Below are positions 36,293 through 47,219 of a stretch of 64,000 nt of DNA, one piece after another; within the stretch, counting starts at the first letter, position 1, and each line of letters starts with the position of its first letter. Origin of the DNA: Ricinus communis (taxonomy: Eukaryota; Streptophyta; Magnoliopsida; Malpighiales; Euphorbiaceae); assembly GCF_019578655.1 (NCBI RefSeq), contig NC_063258.1:16868802-16932801 (forward strand). Direction: 5' to 3'. Below the pieces are notes generated by a model. It was not told the origin of the DNA and did no database searches. It saw only the letters and a program-made list of their open reading frames with translations. The translations under genes and the position numbers were made by a program.

Positions 36293-37132
36293 TGATATGG
36301 ACTGGTTGAATCCTGAAACCTAATTTAAAACAAAATAAAAAGGAAAGAAAAAAGGTGGTGCAGAGATAGAAAAAGGGAGAGAACTTTGAAGTATTCAAGA
36401 CAGACCTTTATAGCTAACTTCCAGACGATCAAGAAGAGGAAAACGGAGACGAATTCCACTTCAACATCATCAAGGTAGCTGCTCTTGAGGATTGGATCGA
36501 AGATTCAAAGGAAAGAAGAAAGAGATCTGAGCTACAAAGTTTTGATACGGAGTTATTCAAGAGAGGATAACATCTCACCCTTTGAGAAACTGATGTTCAT
36601 GTTCTTTTCGATTCTTGTCTACATTGTATTCAATTCTTATTTTAGTTCATTCATATACATGTGTAGATAATTCTAGCAAACCCATTTGGGGGCGATCTTT
36701 AGCCATGCTAGGCTTGCTTTGTGCTTAAATGATTGGATTATTGATTTAAGATTGTAGTTTTCATTCAAGTATAATATAATTTATTGTTTCTTCTTCATTA
36801 TTGAATCAATTTAAGAACTTCTTTATAATGGAGAAATTCAATTGAGTTTGGACAACTACTTGTATGATTAGGTGATTTGCATCCTAGAGATAGGTGTAAT
36901 AGCTTACTGGAATAAGAACTAGACACCCTTATTAGTGGTAATTTAGAGATTACTGTTATTCTAAGATCGATTGTTAGGAAGAGATTCCAGCTTTAGATCT
37001 TTACGGTTAGGAATTGGTTAACTCGAGAGAGAAGCCAACTCATTCATAATTTGTTGTTTGTAAGCTAGCTAGCTAAAGTGATCCTCAATTAGGTTAATTC
37101 ATCTTATTGTCTTTCTTCAACTTTCATTCTTG

Positions 37133-37281
37133 ATGTGCATCACTTTATACATGTTTATATGCCCAATTACTTCCATTTTTATGCATAGTTAGCTTATTTT
37201 ATGCTAGAATCACCTGTGTTTTGCTTCCTTTCATCTTTCAGATGATTATCAATGGACATTATCAGTAGTTGAGGGAAATAC
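37133..37281 (+). mobile_element. Short LTR start fragment
   Basis: TGATGTGCATCACTTTATAC is followed by text with the same order as the first 120 bp of LTR-B (ATGTTTATATGCCC, TTATTTTATGCTAGAATCAC, CTTTCAG). It is probably the 5' end of a related LTR, cut by LTR-A at 37282. Confidence 0.55.
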
Positions 37282-38613
37282 TGATGTGCGTAAAATACAC
37301 ACATCTAAATGGGGTTTTTAAGATTGATTTTATGGACATTTGGATGTGAATTGGTCCCAACACTCACCCTATGCGTATGTTTGTGTGCATTAGGTCCAAA
37401 AGAAGTCAAAGGATGATAAAGGGAAGAATTGGAGCATAATTGGATGCCGAAGCTGCCAAAACAAGCTAAGTACGAACAAGAGGAAGCTGAACATGGCCGT
37501 GTTGGTTTCAACACTGGCCGTGTTCCCAACACGTTCACCAACACGACCGTGTTGGTGCATCAAACATCAAAGAAACAGAAGTTTTAGGGAGCACGGCCAT
37601 AGAGAGTAACACGGGTATCAACACCAACCCGTGTTGGGAACACGGCCACCAGCACGGCCATGGTGGTGGCAACAGGGGGAATTAGTTAAAAGAAAAAAGA
37701 GAGAAAAAAAGAGAAGAGCGGGGGGAGAACATCCCAAACCCTAACTTTTCTCTCCCTAAGGGTTTTCTGAGCTGAAACCAAGGGAAAAGGAGACTTGGAT
37801 CAAGGTTTCAATCGGATTCCCTTCAAGGATTGAAGATTGGGCGAGGTTCATTGATTGGTTTTCAAATCGAGCAAGGGGAACAAGAATCGATTCAATTTGA
37901 GTAAGAGAAATTGGGGCTGTTTACTCTCATCCAAGGGTGTAATCGGGTTTTCTCTATCTTTACTCATTGTTGTAATTGAATTCTTGTGTATTTTGATAAT
38001 GAACATGATTTTAGATAGATTGATTAAATCCATTGGGATTTCTTTACTATGTTGGCTTAGTATTACATTGTTAGATTGTTTGGATTAGTTTTATATTCTT
38101 CTTGCTTTCAGTATTAATAAGATAATATATTATTCATGAGACGTTGTGAATTGTGTGTTTAGATTGCTTTCTGTGATTGAGAAGTCCATTTGGCAATTGG
38201 AATTTTGAATAGCAAGAACTGGTTAATAATCGCTTAGAGATAAGGATAATTAACTAGCCGGATTAATAATTAACAAAGCTTAATAGAGACGGATTAAAGC
38301 GTAATGCTGATTTAAGAATCAATCGTTAGGAAGAGATTCCAACTTTAGGTTATTAGGTTTAGGAATTCGGTTATCTCGAGAGAGAAACTGAATTCTGTTA
38401 AGAATTCATCCACGGGTAGCATAATTAGACTCACCAATCCTTTATCTTTTGTTGATTGCCAACTAGTTTAGGTTCCCTTTGGGTTTGCTTTCCTGTCTTG
38501 GTTATTTTATTTATCAATTACTCCTGCATCTCCCTTAGAACTTAGCTTGTAGCTATTAGTTAGTTTAGAAATTATTTATCATTCATTTTAGGTTAATATA
38601 ACAAAGAACAATT
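37282..38613 (+). mobile_element. LTR-A copy, plus orientation, 3'-truncated
   Basis: Starts TGATGTGCGTAAAATACACA. It carries the CACGGCCGTG-rich block at 37495-37670 and the AGCAAGAACTGGTTAATAAT and GGAAGAGATTCCAACTTTAG blocks. It breaks off after GGTTAATATAACAAAGAAC, about 130 bp before the normal 3' end. It faces an inverted copy at 39106-40508. Confidence 0.85.
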
Positions 38614-39080
38614 GCACATATAATTGCACGTAGTCATGATGCTCTAGGGGCTCTTCCAATTTGAAAGCTGAAGTTTCACTAATTGGAGGGATCGACGGTT
38701 GGGCCATTTCTTCAGGAACGTCAATGGTTTTCTCCAATCCTTGGCTTGGTTCACTTGCTAGAAGAAACTTGAGCTCCTCTAAGACTTATTCATTGGATAA
38801 CTCGTGCTCATCTTACATTATCGAAGGGACTTGTGGAAAATCTGCCAAAAATTCCTCTAACTGCAACTCAGCATCATCAACTGTACGTTCCTGTTGGTAG
38901 TCTTTCAGAGGGATCATGTTTGCCTCTTCCTTCTCTGGTTCCATCTCCATGTTTAAGAAATTGTCCTGCACAAAAGCATCATCGTCAAACATAGTAGAAA
39001 AATAGAAATAAATATTAAAAAAATAATAATAAAAAAAGGCTAAATTAACAAATAGCAAATTTCACTCTAGTTTTCAAACA
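38614..39080 (-). pseudogene. Short internal remnant of a minus-strand Athila-like element
   Basis: Read leftwards from the primer site, one frame contains EKEEANMIPLKDYQQERTV followed by ELQLEEFLADFPQVPSIM and, after 38813, ELSNE- and LEEPLEHHDYV-like segments. These resemble the gag-protease linker (KEEAKKIPLREYQ at 26925) and the linker after protease (EDEHELSNE at 32385). Gag, protease and pol proper are missing, so only about 470 bp of internal sequence lies between the primer site and the inverted LTR. Either an internal deletion or a compact non-autonomous derivative would explain this. Confidence 0.55.
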
Positions 39081-39099
39081 TTCCCCGGCAACGGCGCCA
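39081..39099 (-). other. Primer binding site, tRNA-Asp type
   Basis: The minus strand reads TGGCGCCGTTGCCGGGGAA, complementary to the 3' end of plant tRNA-Asp and usual for Athila/Tat elements. It lies 6 bp inside the LTR border. Confidence 0.85.
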
Positions 39100-39105
39100 A
39101 AAACT

Positions 39106-40508
39106 TGATGCGTGCCATCTATGCAGCTACAATCTAAGGCAGTGTACTTATCGATGTAGTCTAGCACTAATGGCGAGTATCAAGGTCGTATTCCTCAGGA
39201 AAGTGAAAGCCTAGAGTTATACTTCTTTGTTCTTTGTTATATTAACCTAAAATGAGTGATGAATAATTTCTAAACTAACTAATAGCTACAAGCTAAGTTC
39301 TAAGGGAGATGGAGGAGTAATTGATAAATAAAATAACCAAGACAGGAAAACAAACCCAAAGGGAACCTAAACTAGTTGGCAATCAAACAAAAGATAAAGG
39401 ATTGGTGAGTCTAATTATGCTACCCGTGGACGAATTCTTAACCGAATTCGGTTTCTCTCTCTCGATAATCGAATTCCTAAATCTAATAACCTAAAGTTGG
39501 AATCTCTTCCTAACAATTGATTCTTAAATTAGCATTAAGCTTTAATTCGCCTCTATTAAGCTTTGTTAATTCTTAATCCAGCTAGTTAATTATCCTTATC
39601 TCTAAGCGATTATTAACCAGTTCTTGCTATTCAAAATTCCAATTGCCAAATGGACTTCTCAATCACACAAATCAATCTACGCAAGAAGAATACAAAACTA
39701 ACCCAAACAATCCAATAATATGATACTAAGCCAATATAGTAAAGAAATCCCAAAGGATTTAATCAATCTATCTAATCATGTTCATTATCAAAATACACAA
39801 GAATTCAATTACAACAATGAGTAAAGGTAGAGAAAACCCGATTACACCCTTGGATGAGAGTAAACAGCCCCAAATCCTCTTACTCGAATTGAATCGATTC
39901 TTGTTCTTCTTGCTCGATTTGAAAACCAATCAATGAACCTCGCCCAATCTTCGATCTTTAAAGGGAATCCGATTGAAACCTTGATCCAAGTCTCCTTTTC
40001 CCTTGGTTTTAGCTCAGAAAACCCTTAGGGAGAGAAAAGTTAGGGTTTGGGACGTTCACCTCTGCTCTCCTTCTCTTTCTTTCCTCTCTTCATTCTTTTA
40101 ATTAATTGCCCCTGTCGCCAGCCAATACGGCCATGTTCCTGGCCGTGTTGGGAACACGGTTTGGTGTTCCTGGCCGTGTTACTCTTTGTGGTCGTGCTCC
40201 CTAAGAACTTATTTTTCTTTTATGTTTGATGACACCCAACACGGCCGTGTTGGTGCCCGTGTTGGGAACACGGCCAGTGTTGAAACCATCACGGCCATGT
40301 TCCGCTTCCTCATGCTCGTACTTAGCTTGTTTCGGCAGCTTCGGCGTCCAATTATGCTCAAATTCTTCCCTTTATCATCCTTTGACTTCTTTTGGACCTA
40401 ATGCCCACAAACAAACACATAGGGTGAGTGTTGGGACCAATTCACTTCAAATGTCCATAAAATAAATCTTAAAAACCCCATTTAGATGTGTGTATTTTAC
40501 GCACATCA
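39106..40508 (-). mobile_element. 5' LTR (LTR-A), minus orientation
   Basis: The minus strand starts TGATGTGCGTAAAATACACA at 40508 and ends CACGCATCA at 39106, 1403 bp, directly outside a good primer site. It forms an inverted pair with 37282-38613. Palindromic CACGGCCGTG-type motifs lie at 40120-40290. Open frames here (40047-40465) are LTR sequence. Confidence 0.88.
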
Positions 40509-41281
40509 GTGTACATGCTTTCAAATTACTTTTCTGTATTTGTTCTTTACTTTATGTTGCTTATTAGCATGAGTAGCTAGAATTGTTGAACCCATTGGGG
40601 TTCCTATGTTGTTGGATTGCTTTTAATGTTTATGAGACTTTGATTATCAATGCTTGTTTCTTCTTACTATCATTATTAATGAGAAATCACATTATTTGTA
40701 AGATGTTGTGAGTTGTGGTGTTTAGATTGCTTTATGTAATTGAGAAGTTCATTTGGCAATTGGAAATTTTTAATAGCAAGAACTGGTTAATAATCACTTA
40801 GAGATAAGGGTAATTGACTAGCCAGATTAAGAATTAAATAGAGGTGGATTAAAGCTTAATGCTAATTTACTAATCGATTGTTAGGAAGAGATTCCAACTT
40901 TAGGTTCTTAGGTTTGGGAATTTGGTTATCTCAAAAGGGAGACCAAATTTAGTTAAGAATTCATCCACGGGTAATCGCAATTGATAATCAATATAATCTC
41001 TACCTTCACTAAAATCCAACTAGCTTAGGTCCCTTTGAGTTTGCTTTTTCCTTTGATTATTTCACGAAATCCTTTCAGACTATTTGGCACTTAGTTAATC
41101 ACTTGCTTACATTTAATCATAGAATAGTAACTTCATCGATCTTTTTAGGGTTAGATATCATAAGACGCTATAGTAGTTTTAGGATCACCCTTTTTGAGAA
41201 TACGACCTTAATACTCGCCATTAGTGCTAGTCTACATCGATAGGTTCACAGCCTTAGATTGTAACTACATAATTAGTCTAT
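40509..41281 (+). mobile_element. LTR-D fragment, 3' part
   Basis: Matches 22460-22967 and 44822-45454: GAACCCATTGGGGTTCCTAT, AGCAAGAACTGGTTAATAAT and CATCGATAGGTTCACAGCC, ending TTAGTCTATCA. The 5' part was cut by LTR-A at 40508. No primer site follows. Confidence 0.75.
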
Positions 41282-41496
41282 CAATTCTCTTCATTAAAAT
41301 TTAGCTTTCAATTGCATGCTCGATCATCTTAAGTTAATAAGTTTCACCACCTTTTGATCGATTAGACAATAGGAATAGCATAGTAGCAGTAATTTCTTAT
41401 TTTCCATGGGATACAATATTGATACTTGCCATAGCTAGAATACATTTGATAGGTGCACTTGCCTATAGATTGATAGTCAGGTTTAGCACGCATCAA
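41282..41496 (+). mobile_element. LTR-B 3'-end fragment
   Basis: Matches 25180-25379: TTAGCTTTCAATTGCATGCT, GTTTCACCACCTTTTGATCG and CACTTGCCTATAGATTG, ending TTTAGCACGCATCA. Confidence 0.8.
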
Positions 41497-41624
41497 TGAT
41501 ATCAATACTCGATCAACTAATTTTCTTTCTTCGTATTTGTCCAAGTAGTGGATCGGTGCCTATGATTGCCGCTTCCATGCGCTTTCACTCAATACTCGTG
41601 TTTATGCTCCCAAAATAAAACCAA
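41497..41624 (-). repeat. RU980 fragment, minus orientation
   Basis: ATCAATACTCGATCAACTAA, GCCTATGATTGCCGCTTCCA and TGTTTATGCTCCC match 63475-63595. Confidence 0.75.
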
Positions 41625-42321
41625 CCAAATACTTGATTTAGTTTAACTCAAAATATTCATTAACCTTGAATAATATGGCTACACTTAGTTTGTATAGTGA
41701 AAGAAATAAATCTAATTCCTAAATAGAACAAAGGAAATAAACTAATTAGAAATTGTCTAAAAGATATGCTAAATAAGAATTTCCTAAATAATAGAATAAG
41801 AAATAGCCAATCTTTACTAAATAAGAATTGACTAAACAGTCAAGCAAAATTTCCTAAATAATGAAGTGTGTGGCGCTTCCTTATTCCCTAATGAAGGACA
41901 TACTAATTTGGCAAAAGAGGAAGCCAAAATGTGCCTCCCATGCTTCCTATATGAAGAAGCATGCCCTTATAGCTCAATAGGAAGCTAAAGTGGTGTTTCC
42001 CTTATTTCCTCTTCAAGTACAATGCTCTCCTCATTGTGCACACATAATCGGCCCATACTTGGTTTCTACAAGCCCATCATATTAAATTAAATGCACAAGG
42101 CTAGGAGCGTTAATTAAATTTGACTCTCCATGGGTTAATATTTTCTTGGCCCAGATCTCTTGAATGAGTCTATTAACAGCTTCTTTTATGCATTCGGCAT
42201 TAGATCTTGTAATTGGCCCACATTAAATGTGTAAAAGATCCCTTTAGCTTGGTGTAGGCTTCTATCCTATGCTTGTGCTTTGATCGTGAGTTGAGTCTTG
42301 AAGCTTGGTGCTTTATTATTA
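41625..42321. other. Unassigned AT-rich stretch, LTR-like
   Basis: No gene is visible. On the minus strand the part near 42120-42190 contains an ELIQEIWAK-like tail motif akin to pol tails near 43900, so it may be the junction of a decayed pol tail and LTR. Confidence 0.35.
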
Positions 42322-42954
42322 ATATGACATCTAGTATGAAAAGAATTATCACATTATACCTCATCTACTTTGGCATGCACACTCAAGGCTTTTCGTGCCA
42401 CCAACATCTCTCCACTTATGGGCATCTCAATGTCACTTGAATCCTCAATTGGCGGTATGTCATCATCTTTTTTACTCTCAGTCTCCACTCCATCATTATT
42501 CATAAAAATAAAAGCTCTTTTATTAGGACATTTAGAACCAATATGTCCTATCATCAAGCACTGAAAACATTTGATATCCCTTGTTCTTGAGTTAGGTGTT
42601 CCGGTCTTAGTTGGAGCTTTACCATTGGACTCCCTTGAGTCATTTGGCTTCTCATATCTAAGCCTCTCCTTGACTTCTTCCTTTGAATTGGGTTTCTATG
42701 TGGATGTAGAAGCTGACCTGAATATGTTGGAGTTGCTTCGATTCTTAAGTTGCCTCTCCATTTTAGTGGCCATGCACACCATATCCTCAAGTTCACCATA
42801 ATGGTGCAATTCAATCACATTAGCAATATGTCGGTTTAAGCCATGACAAAATTGAGCCAAAGTATCCTCTCTATCCTCTTCCACATTAGCCCTTGTTATG
42901 GCTATTTCCATCTCTTTGTGGTAGTCCTCCATACTATTAGATCCCTGCACAAGA
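42322..42954 (-). pseudogene. Chromovirus-like gag (nucleocapsid) and protease start
   Basis: Read leftwards: EDYHKEMEIAITRANVEED, then LAQFCHGLNRHIANVIEL and ELEDMVCMATKMERQL are the C-terminal capsid of a plant Ty3/gypsy gag. A basic Ser/Lys linker leads to a CCHC zinc knuckle CFQCLMIGHIGSKC at about 42525-42566, with all four ligands present (CX2CX4HX4C). The acidic linker and ARKALSVHAKVDEV then reach the start of the protease region (HTRCHINNK-like), where the sequence breaks at about 42322. Capsid and knuckle are split between two frames. The right border is a junction with RU980. It is the same gag family as at 1-674. Confidence 0.8.
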
Positions 42955-43682
42955 CTTTATAATTTTTTACGGAATGAGGGCTTCAAAATATAAAAACTGC
43001 TCGGTACTTGAGGCAAGTTAGCATATTATTTTAGTGTAATAACTTGTGGGAAATCTATCGGTTCTTTCAAGGACTTTGCGAACCTATTAACACTCATGCT
43101 AGTGAATATAGACTTATCGCTCACATTCTTTCATTCTTTTGTGTTCTTTATTTGCCTTTGTGTCTAAATGAATTTGATTTGATCCTTAAGCTTAGCTGTA
43201 TAGAAGACAATAAAGAACTTGTGATTTCTTTCCTTATTAGATATGAAATCTTACCTATTTTCTCATTATGTTCATTTGTTTTATTCCTCTTTTTCTAATC
43301 TCTATGTAATATAATGGTTTTATTTTATTTAGGGAGCATAAGTATGAGTGTTGAGCGACAGTGGGTGGAAGCAGCAATCATAGGCAACGATCCAATGCTT
43401 GGATAAACGCAAAGAAAGAAAATTAGTTGATTGTATATTGAACAATAAAAATGGGAACAATATGAATCGAGGCACACTAAATATTCCGATGCAATATTTG
43501 CACCATTAGAATCTCCATCATTCCTTATTCCTCTAGGCATGATGACTTCTGATGACACAAGGATTGGAGTAAAGAATCATCTGAACTCAATTGACGAGCT
43601 TGACCGATAGCATTGTGCTTAGGTTGATGATCAAGTAGGACGAGATGTAAATCCATGCTCGTAAAGGAGAAATCATGAAAGA
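42955..43682 (+). repeat. RU980 unit, plus orientation, 5' part
   Basis: Nearly identical to 19168-19880 over its length: GGAATGAGGGCTTCAAAATA, GGAAATCTATCGGTTCTTTC, AAGAACTTGTGATTTCTTTC, GGGAGCATAAGTATGAGTG and GTAAAGGAGAAATCATGAAA. This is one of the closest RU980 pairs in the window, pointing to a recent copy. Confidence 0.85.
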
Positions 43683-44129
43683 GATAACTTAAATAAAGTC
43701 CTAATTATATCAAAATACATCTGTGGCTGCCCAAAATAAGCCATAAAACTCTAGTTTACATAAGTTAGACAAATGGGCCTCAAGACATCAGCCAAGTTAG
43801 ACCCAAAGTTTTTATATGCTCAAATTCAGTTTCTTTAGTCTTTTTAAGCTTAATTAGAGTCATTCATGCCTAATAAACTCAATTAGATTAATGAGCCTTG
43901 AACTTAAATTCAATTCTTCAAGGCTTGATGTGTCCTTAGCCCAAATGTCTTGGATAAGCTCATTGACTTGCAATTTAATCGAACTATGACTCCTAGTTAA
44001 ATTAGGATTCCTAGTTGAATTAGGATTCTTTTTATTGCTTGAACTCCTAATATCATCAGGAGTCCTTGCAGGATTAGGATTCCTAGTTGAGTCATGACTC
44101 CTTGTTGTGCTAGTTTGGTTCGTATCAAT
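43683..44129 (-). mobile_element. Pol-tail/LTR-like fragment inserted in RU980, shared with 35290-35793
   Basis: Homologous to 35290-35793: AAATACATCTGTGGCTGCCC-like text, AATGAGCCTTGAACTTAAAT, the CTCCTAGTTGAATTAGGATT repeats and CTAGTTTGGTTCGTATCA. The minus strand encodes NELIQDIWAKDTSSLEELN preceded by an Arg/Asn/Ser-rich repeat, resembling a pol C-terminal tail. RU980 sequence stands on both sides. Confidence 0.6.
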
Positions 44130-44821
44130 CATTCTCCGAATGATCGTGGAGGAATCTTTTAGAGGGAAAGAGGGAACACTGAAAATCACGGCACGCCCAA
44201 GTATTATAATTCAGGATTTGCACCATTAGAATCTTCATCCTTCCTTATTCCTCTAGGCACAAGGACTACTGATGATGCAAGGAATCATGGGAACGCAATT
44301 AATAAGCTTGCCCGATGGTATTTGGGCTTAGCTTGATGATCAAGCAGGAGAGACGTAAGTCCAAGTGCATAAAGGAGAAATTATGATGTTTTCAATTAAT
44401 CTAAGCGTAATACAAGCCATAATTCAAGCACTTTGATGTTTGAGATACATATAATGAAGTAGGAGTGTTTTTAGGTAGGCCCACCCAAATTTACTCTTAT
44501 TTTTTATTAAGCTGGCTCATAAAATTTAAGACGACGAAAGTTGTTGCCCAATCAACTCCTTTCTTGTGCTTGATTTCACTTTAGTTATTAATCTTTACTT
44601 ATTTATTTATTTGTTCATATTTAGCTTATAGTCTCTTCTTCTTATGGAATGAGGGCTTTTGCACTATAAAAACCGCATGCAATCGAATACTTGAGGCTAA
44701 TTAGCATATTATTTTAGTTTTCTACCTTGCAGGAAATCAAGTTATGGGTTCTTTCAAGAAATTTGTGGACTTATCAACACTCATCCTAGCAAGCATAGAC
44801 TTATCCCTTACGTCCTTTCTT
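44130..44821 (+). repeat. RU980 pieces, plus orientation
   Basis: ATTCTCCGAATGATCGTGG to GGAATGAGGGCTTTTGCAC and on to CATAGACTTATCCCTTACG. It includes the unit boundary (GTTGCCCAATCAACTCC near 44550) and a GGTTCTTTCAAGAAATTTG block. It is cut at 44821 by LTR-D. Confidence 0.8.
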
Positions 44822-45454
44822 GACTCTTCTTGCTTTCATTATTAATGAGAACTCACTTTATTCATGAGATGTTGTGAATTGTGGTATTTAGATTGCTTTA
44901 TGTAATTAAGAAATTCATTTAGTAATTGGAAATTTGAATTGCAAGAACTGGTTAATAATCACTTAGAGATAAGGGTAATTTACTAGCCGAATTAAGAATT
45001 AACAAAGCTTAATAGAGGCGGTTAAACCTTAATGCTAATCGAATAATCGATCATTAGGAAGACATTCCAACTTTAGGTTATTAGGTTTAGGAATTCGGTT
45101 ATCTCGAGAGGGAGACCAAATTCAGTTAAGACTTCGTCCGTGGGTAATTGCAATTGATAATCAATTTAATCTCTATCTTTACTAAAATCCAATTAACTTA
45201 GGTCCCCTAGGGTTTACTTTTTCTTTCGAGAGTTTTCCTAAATCCTTTCAAATCATTTGACATTTAATTAAGTGTTTATTCATATTTAATCATAGCATAA
45301 AACTTCATTGATTTGTTTAGGTTAGATAACATAAGACACTATAGTAGGTCTAGGATCATCCTTTCCGAGAATACGGCCTTGATACTCACCATTTGTGCTA
45401 GTCTGCATCGATAGGTTCACTGCCTTAGATTGTAGCTACAAAAAAAGCTTATCA
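44822..45454 (+). mobile_element. 5' LTR (LTR-D type), 5'-truncated
   Basis: Matches the right part of LTR-D (AGCAAGAACTGGTTAATAAT-like, CTCGAGAGGGAGACCAAATT, CATCGATAGGTTCACTGCC) and ends GCTTATCA, followed directly by the primer site. Its start is lost at the RU980 junction. Confidence 0.82.
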
Positions 45455-45460
45455 AGTTTT

Positions 45461-45478
45461 TGGCGCCGTTGCTGGGGA
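45461..45478 (+). other. Primer binding site, tRNA-Asp type
   Basis: TGGCGCCGTTGCTGGGGA differs from the consensus form at 39081-39099 by one C-to-T change at a CpG. Confidence 0.85.
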
Positions 45479-45624
45479 CACCCTTTGTGTGAACTAGAGC
45501 GAACTTGTGTTACTATTAATTTAGCCATATTTATTTTTTTGTCTTTATCTTGCTTTATTTTATTCTTTCATTGTTTTAACTACTTTTGTTCTGCGGTCGC
45601 TACATTCCATTTGTAGGTAGTTTA

Positions 45625-47217
45625 TGACCAGGAGCTCAAACTCTGATCTTATAAAGCCTTTGTCTGATCCAGAATGATCCCTCAGACTTTTAAGGAAGCA
45701 TTTGCAATTAAAAGAGGAGGAGATTGAGGTTGAGGTACCTGTTGATAAACCATAAAGGATGGAGAATCACACTAGAAATGCCGCGGCGGACGCTAATAGA
45801 ACGATGTACGAGTTTGCTGGACCATCATTGGATTGGACACAAATGAGTATACTCAGACCGGTGGTGGCAGCTAAAAATTTCAAGATAAAGCCAAATGTGA
45901 TCTAGATGGTACAACAAACTGTACAGTTTCGAGGGCTGCCAAGCGAGGATCCTAATGCCCATATAGCCAATTTTTTAGAGATATGCGACACTTTCAAGAT
46001 AAATGGAACTACCGATGATGCCATCCGGCTGAGATTATTTCCATTTTCTTTAAGGATAGAGCAAAGAGATGGCTGCAGTCCTTTCCACAGCACAATATTA
46101 CAACTTGGAAATCTTTGGCTGAAAATTTTCTTTACAAGTATTTTCCTCCAGCTAAAACTGCTAAATTGAGAAATGACATTTCTTCTTTTGTGCAGATGGA
46201 CGACAAGAGCATGTATGATGCCTGGGAGAGGTATAAGGACTTGTTGAGATGTTTTCCACACCACGATATACCAATATGGATGTAGGTTCAGACTTTTTAC
46301 AACGGCTTGAACCTTGCTACGAGGCAAATGGTGGACGCTGCAGCAAGTGGAGCTTTGAGCAGCAAGACGCCGGAGCAGGCGCAAAACCTGATAGAGAAGA
46401 TGGCTATGAGCAACTACCAGTGGCAATCCTCTAGGAGTCGGTCGGCCAAACAAAGAACGGTCAACCAGTTAGATTCCACAGCAGCCTTAGCAGCTCAAGT
46501 GGAGCTTCTCACTAAGAAGTTAGACCAGCTTCAGATGCCAGTTCATACAGCCCAAATAAGCTGTGAATTTTGTGGTGGCCCACACTATAGTGCAAACTGT
46601 AATGCGGGAGGTATGTTTGCTTCTAGTAATAATTCTTCCTCTATTGTTTCTGCTGACCTGGAACAGGTAGACTCGATGAGTAATGCCCTTAAACAACAAA
46701 ACAACCCATACACCAGCACATACAACCCCGGCTGGAGTAACTATCCAAATTTAAGGTGAAGAAATAACAACTCCCAGGGTCCACCAGGCTTTCAGAGACT
46801 GCATCAGCAGCCACCACAACAGCAGTAGCAGGCTATACCATCACAGCCCCCTCCACGAATCGAAAAGAAATCTAACTTGAAGGAGCTAATGATGAAGTTT
46901 GTCACGTCGACAGAGACGAGATTCCAACAGACAGATAATGCCCTTAGAAATCAGCAGGCATCCATCAAGAATTTAGAGAGTCAAATCGGGCAGATTTCTA
47001 AGATGATGTCTGAAAGGCCACAAGGATCGCTCCCTAGCATAATAAAGTCAAACCCAAGGAACATTGCAAGGCTGTCACCTTGCGATCAGGTAAGCAATTA
47101 TCTACCTCTCTAGCTTTAGCTGATGATGAGGATGTTTGTATGCAGGAGAAGCAAGCTAGGCAAGAGCCAGAGCCTAAGACAATGGGAGGAGAAAAGGTGG
47201 AGACAGGCAGAGGAGCC
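45625..47217 (+). pseudogene. Athila-like gag
   Basis: Starts ATG at 45625 (MTRSSNSDLIKPLSDPE then a stop). Capsid motifs follow: [41 protein letters not shown] (frameshift near 46052), then [33 protein letters not shown] and FYNGLNLATRQMVDAAASG. The nucleocapsid knuckle CEFCGGPHYSANC (CX2CX3HX4C) is intact near 46562-46600. The conserved gag tail is at 46877-47060: KELMMKFVTSTETRFQQTD, SLESQIGQISKMMSERP-like, and SNPRN. It has stops and at least two frameshifts. This is the best preserved gag in the window. Confidence 0.88.
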
Positions 47218-47219
47218 TT

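Larger units (their letters stand above)
34429..37132 (+). mobile_element. 3' LTR (LTR-B), interrupted and 3'-truncated
   Basis: Matches the 5' LTR at 23930-25379 from TGATATCCTTGATATTACAC onward. It is interrupted at 34873-36292 by a foreign insert and resumes near 36302 (GAAACCTAATTTAAAACAAA). It stops at TTCAACTTTCATTC, about 225 bp before the expected 3' end. Confidence 0.8.

Noticed and set aside
37305..37544. 79-residue frame recurring at 40226-40465
   Set aside because: It is the same LTR-A segment in inverted copies and spans the palindromic GC-rich block.
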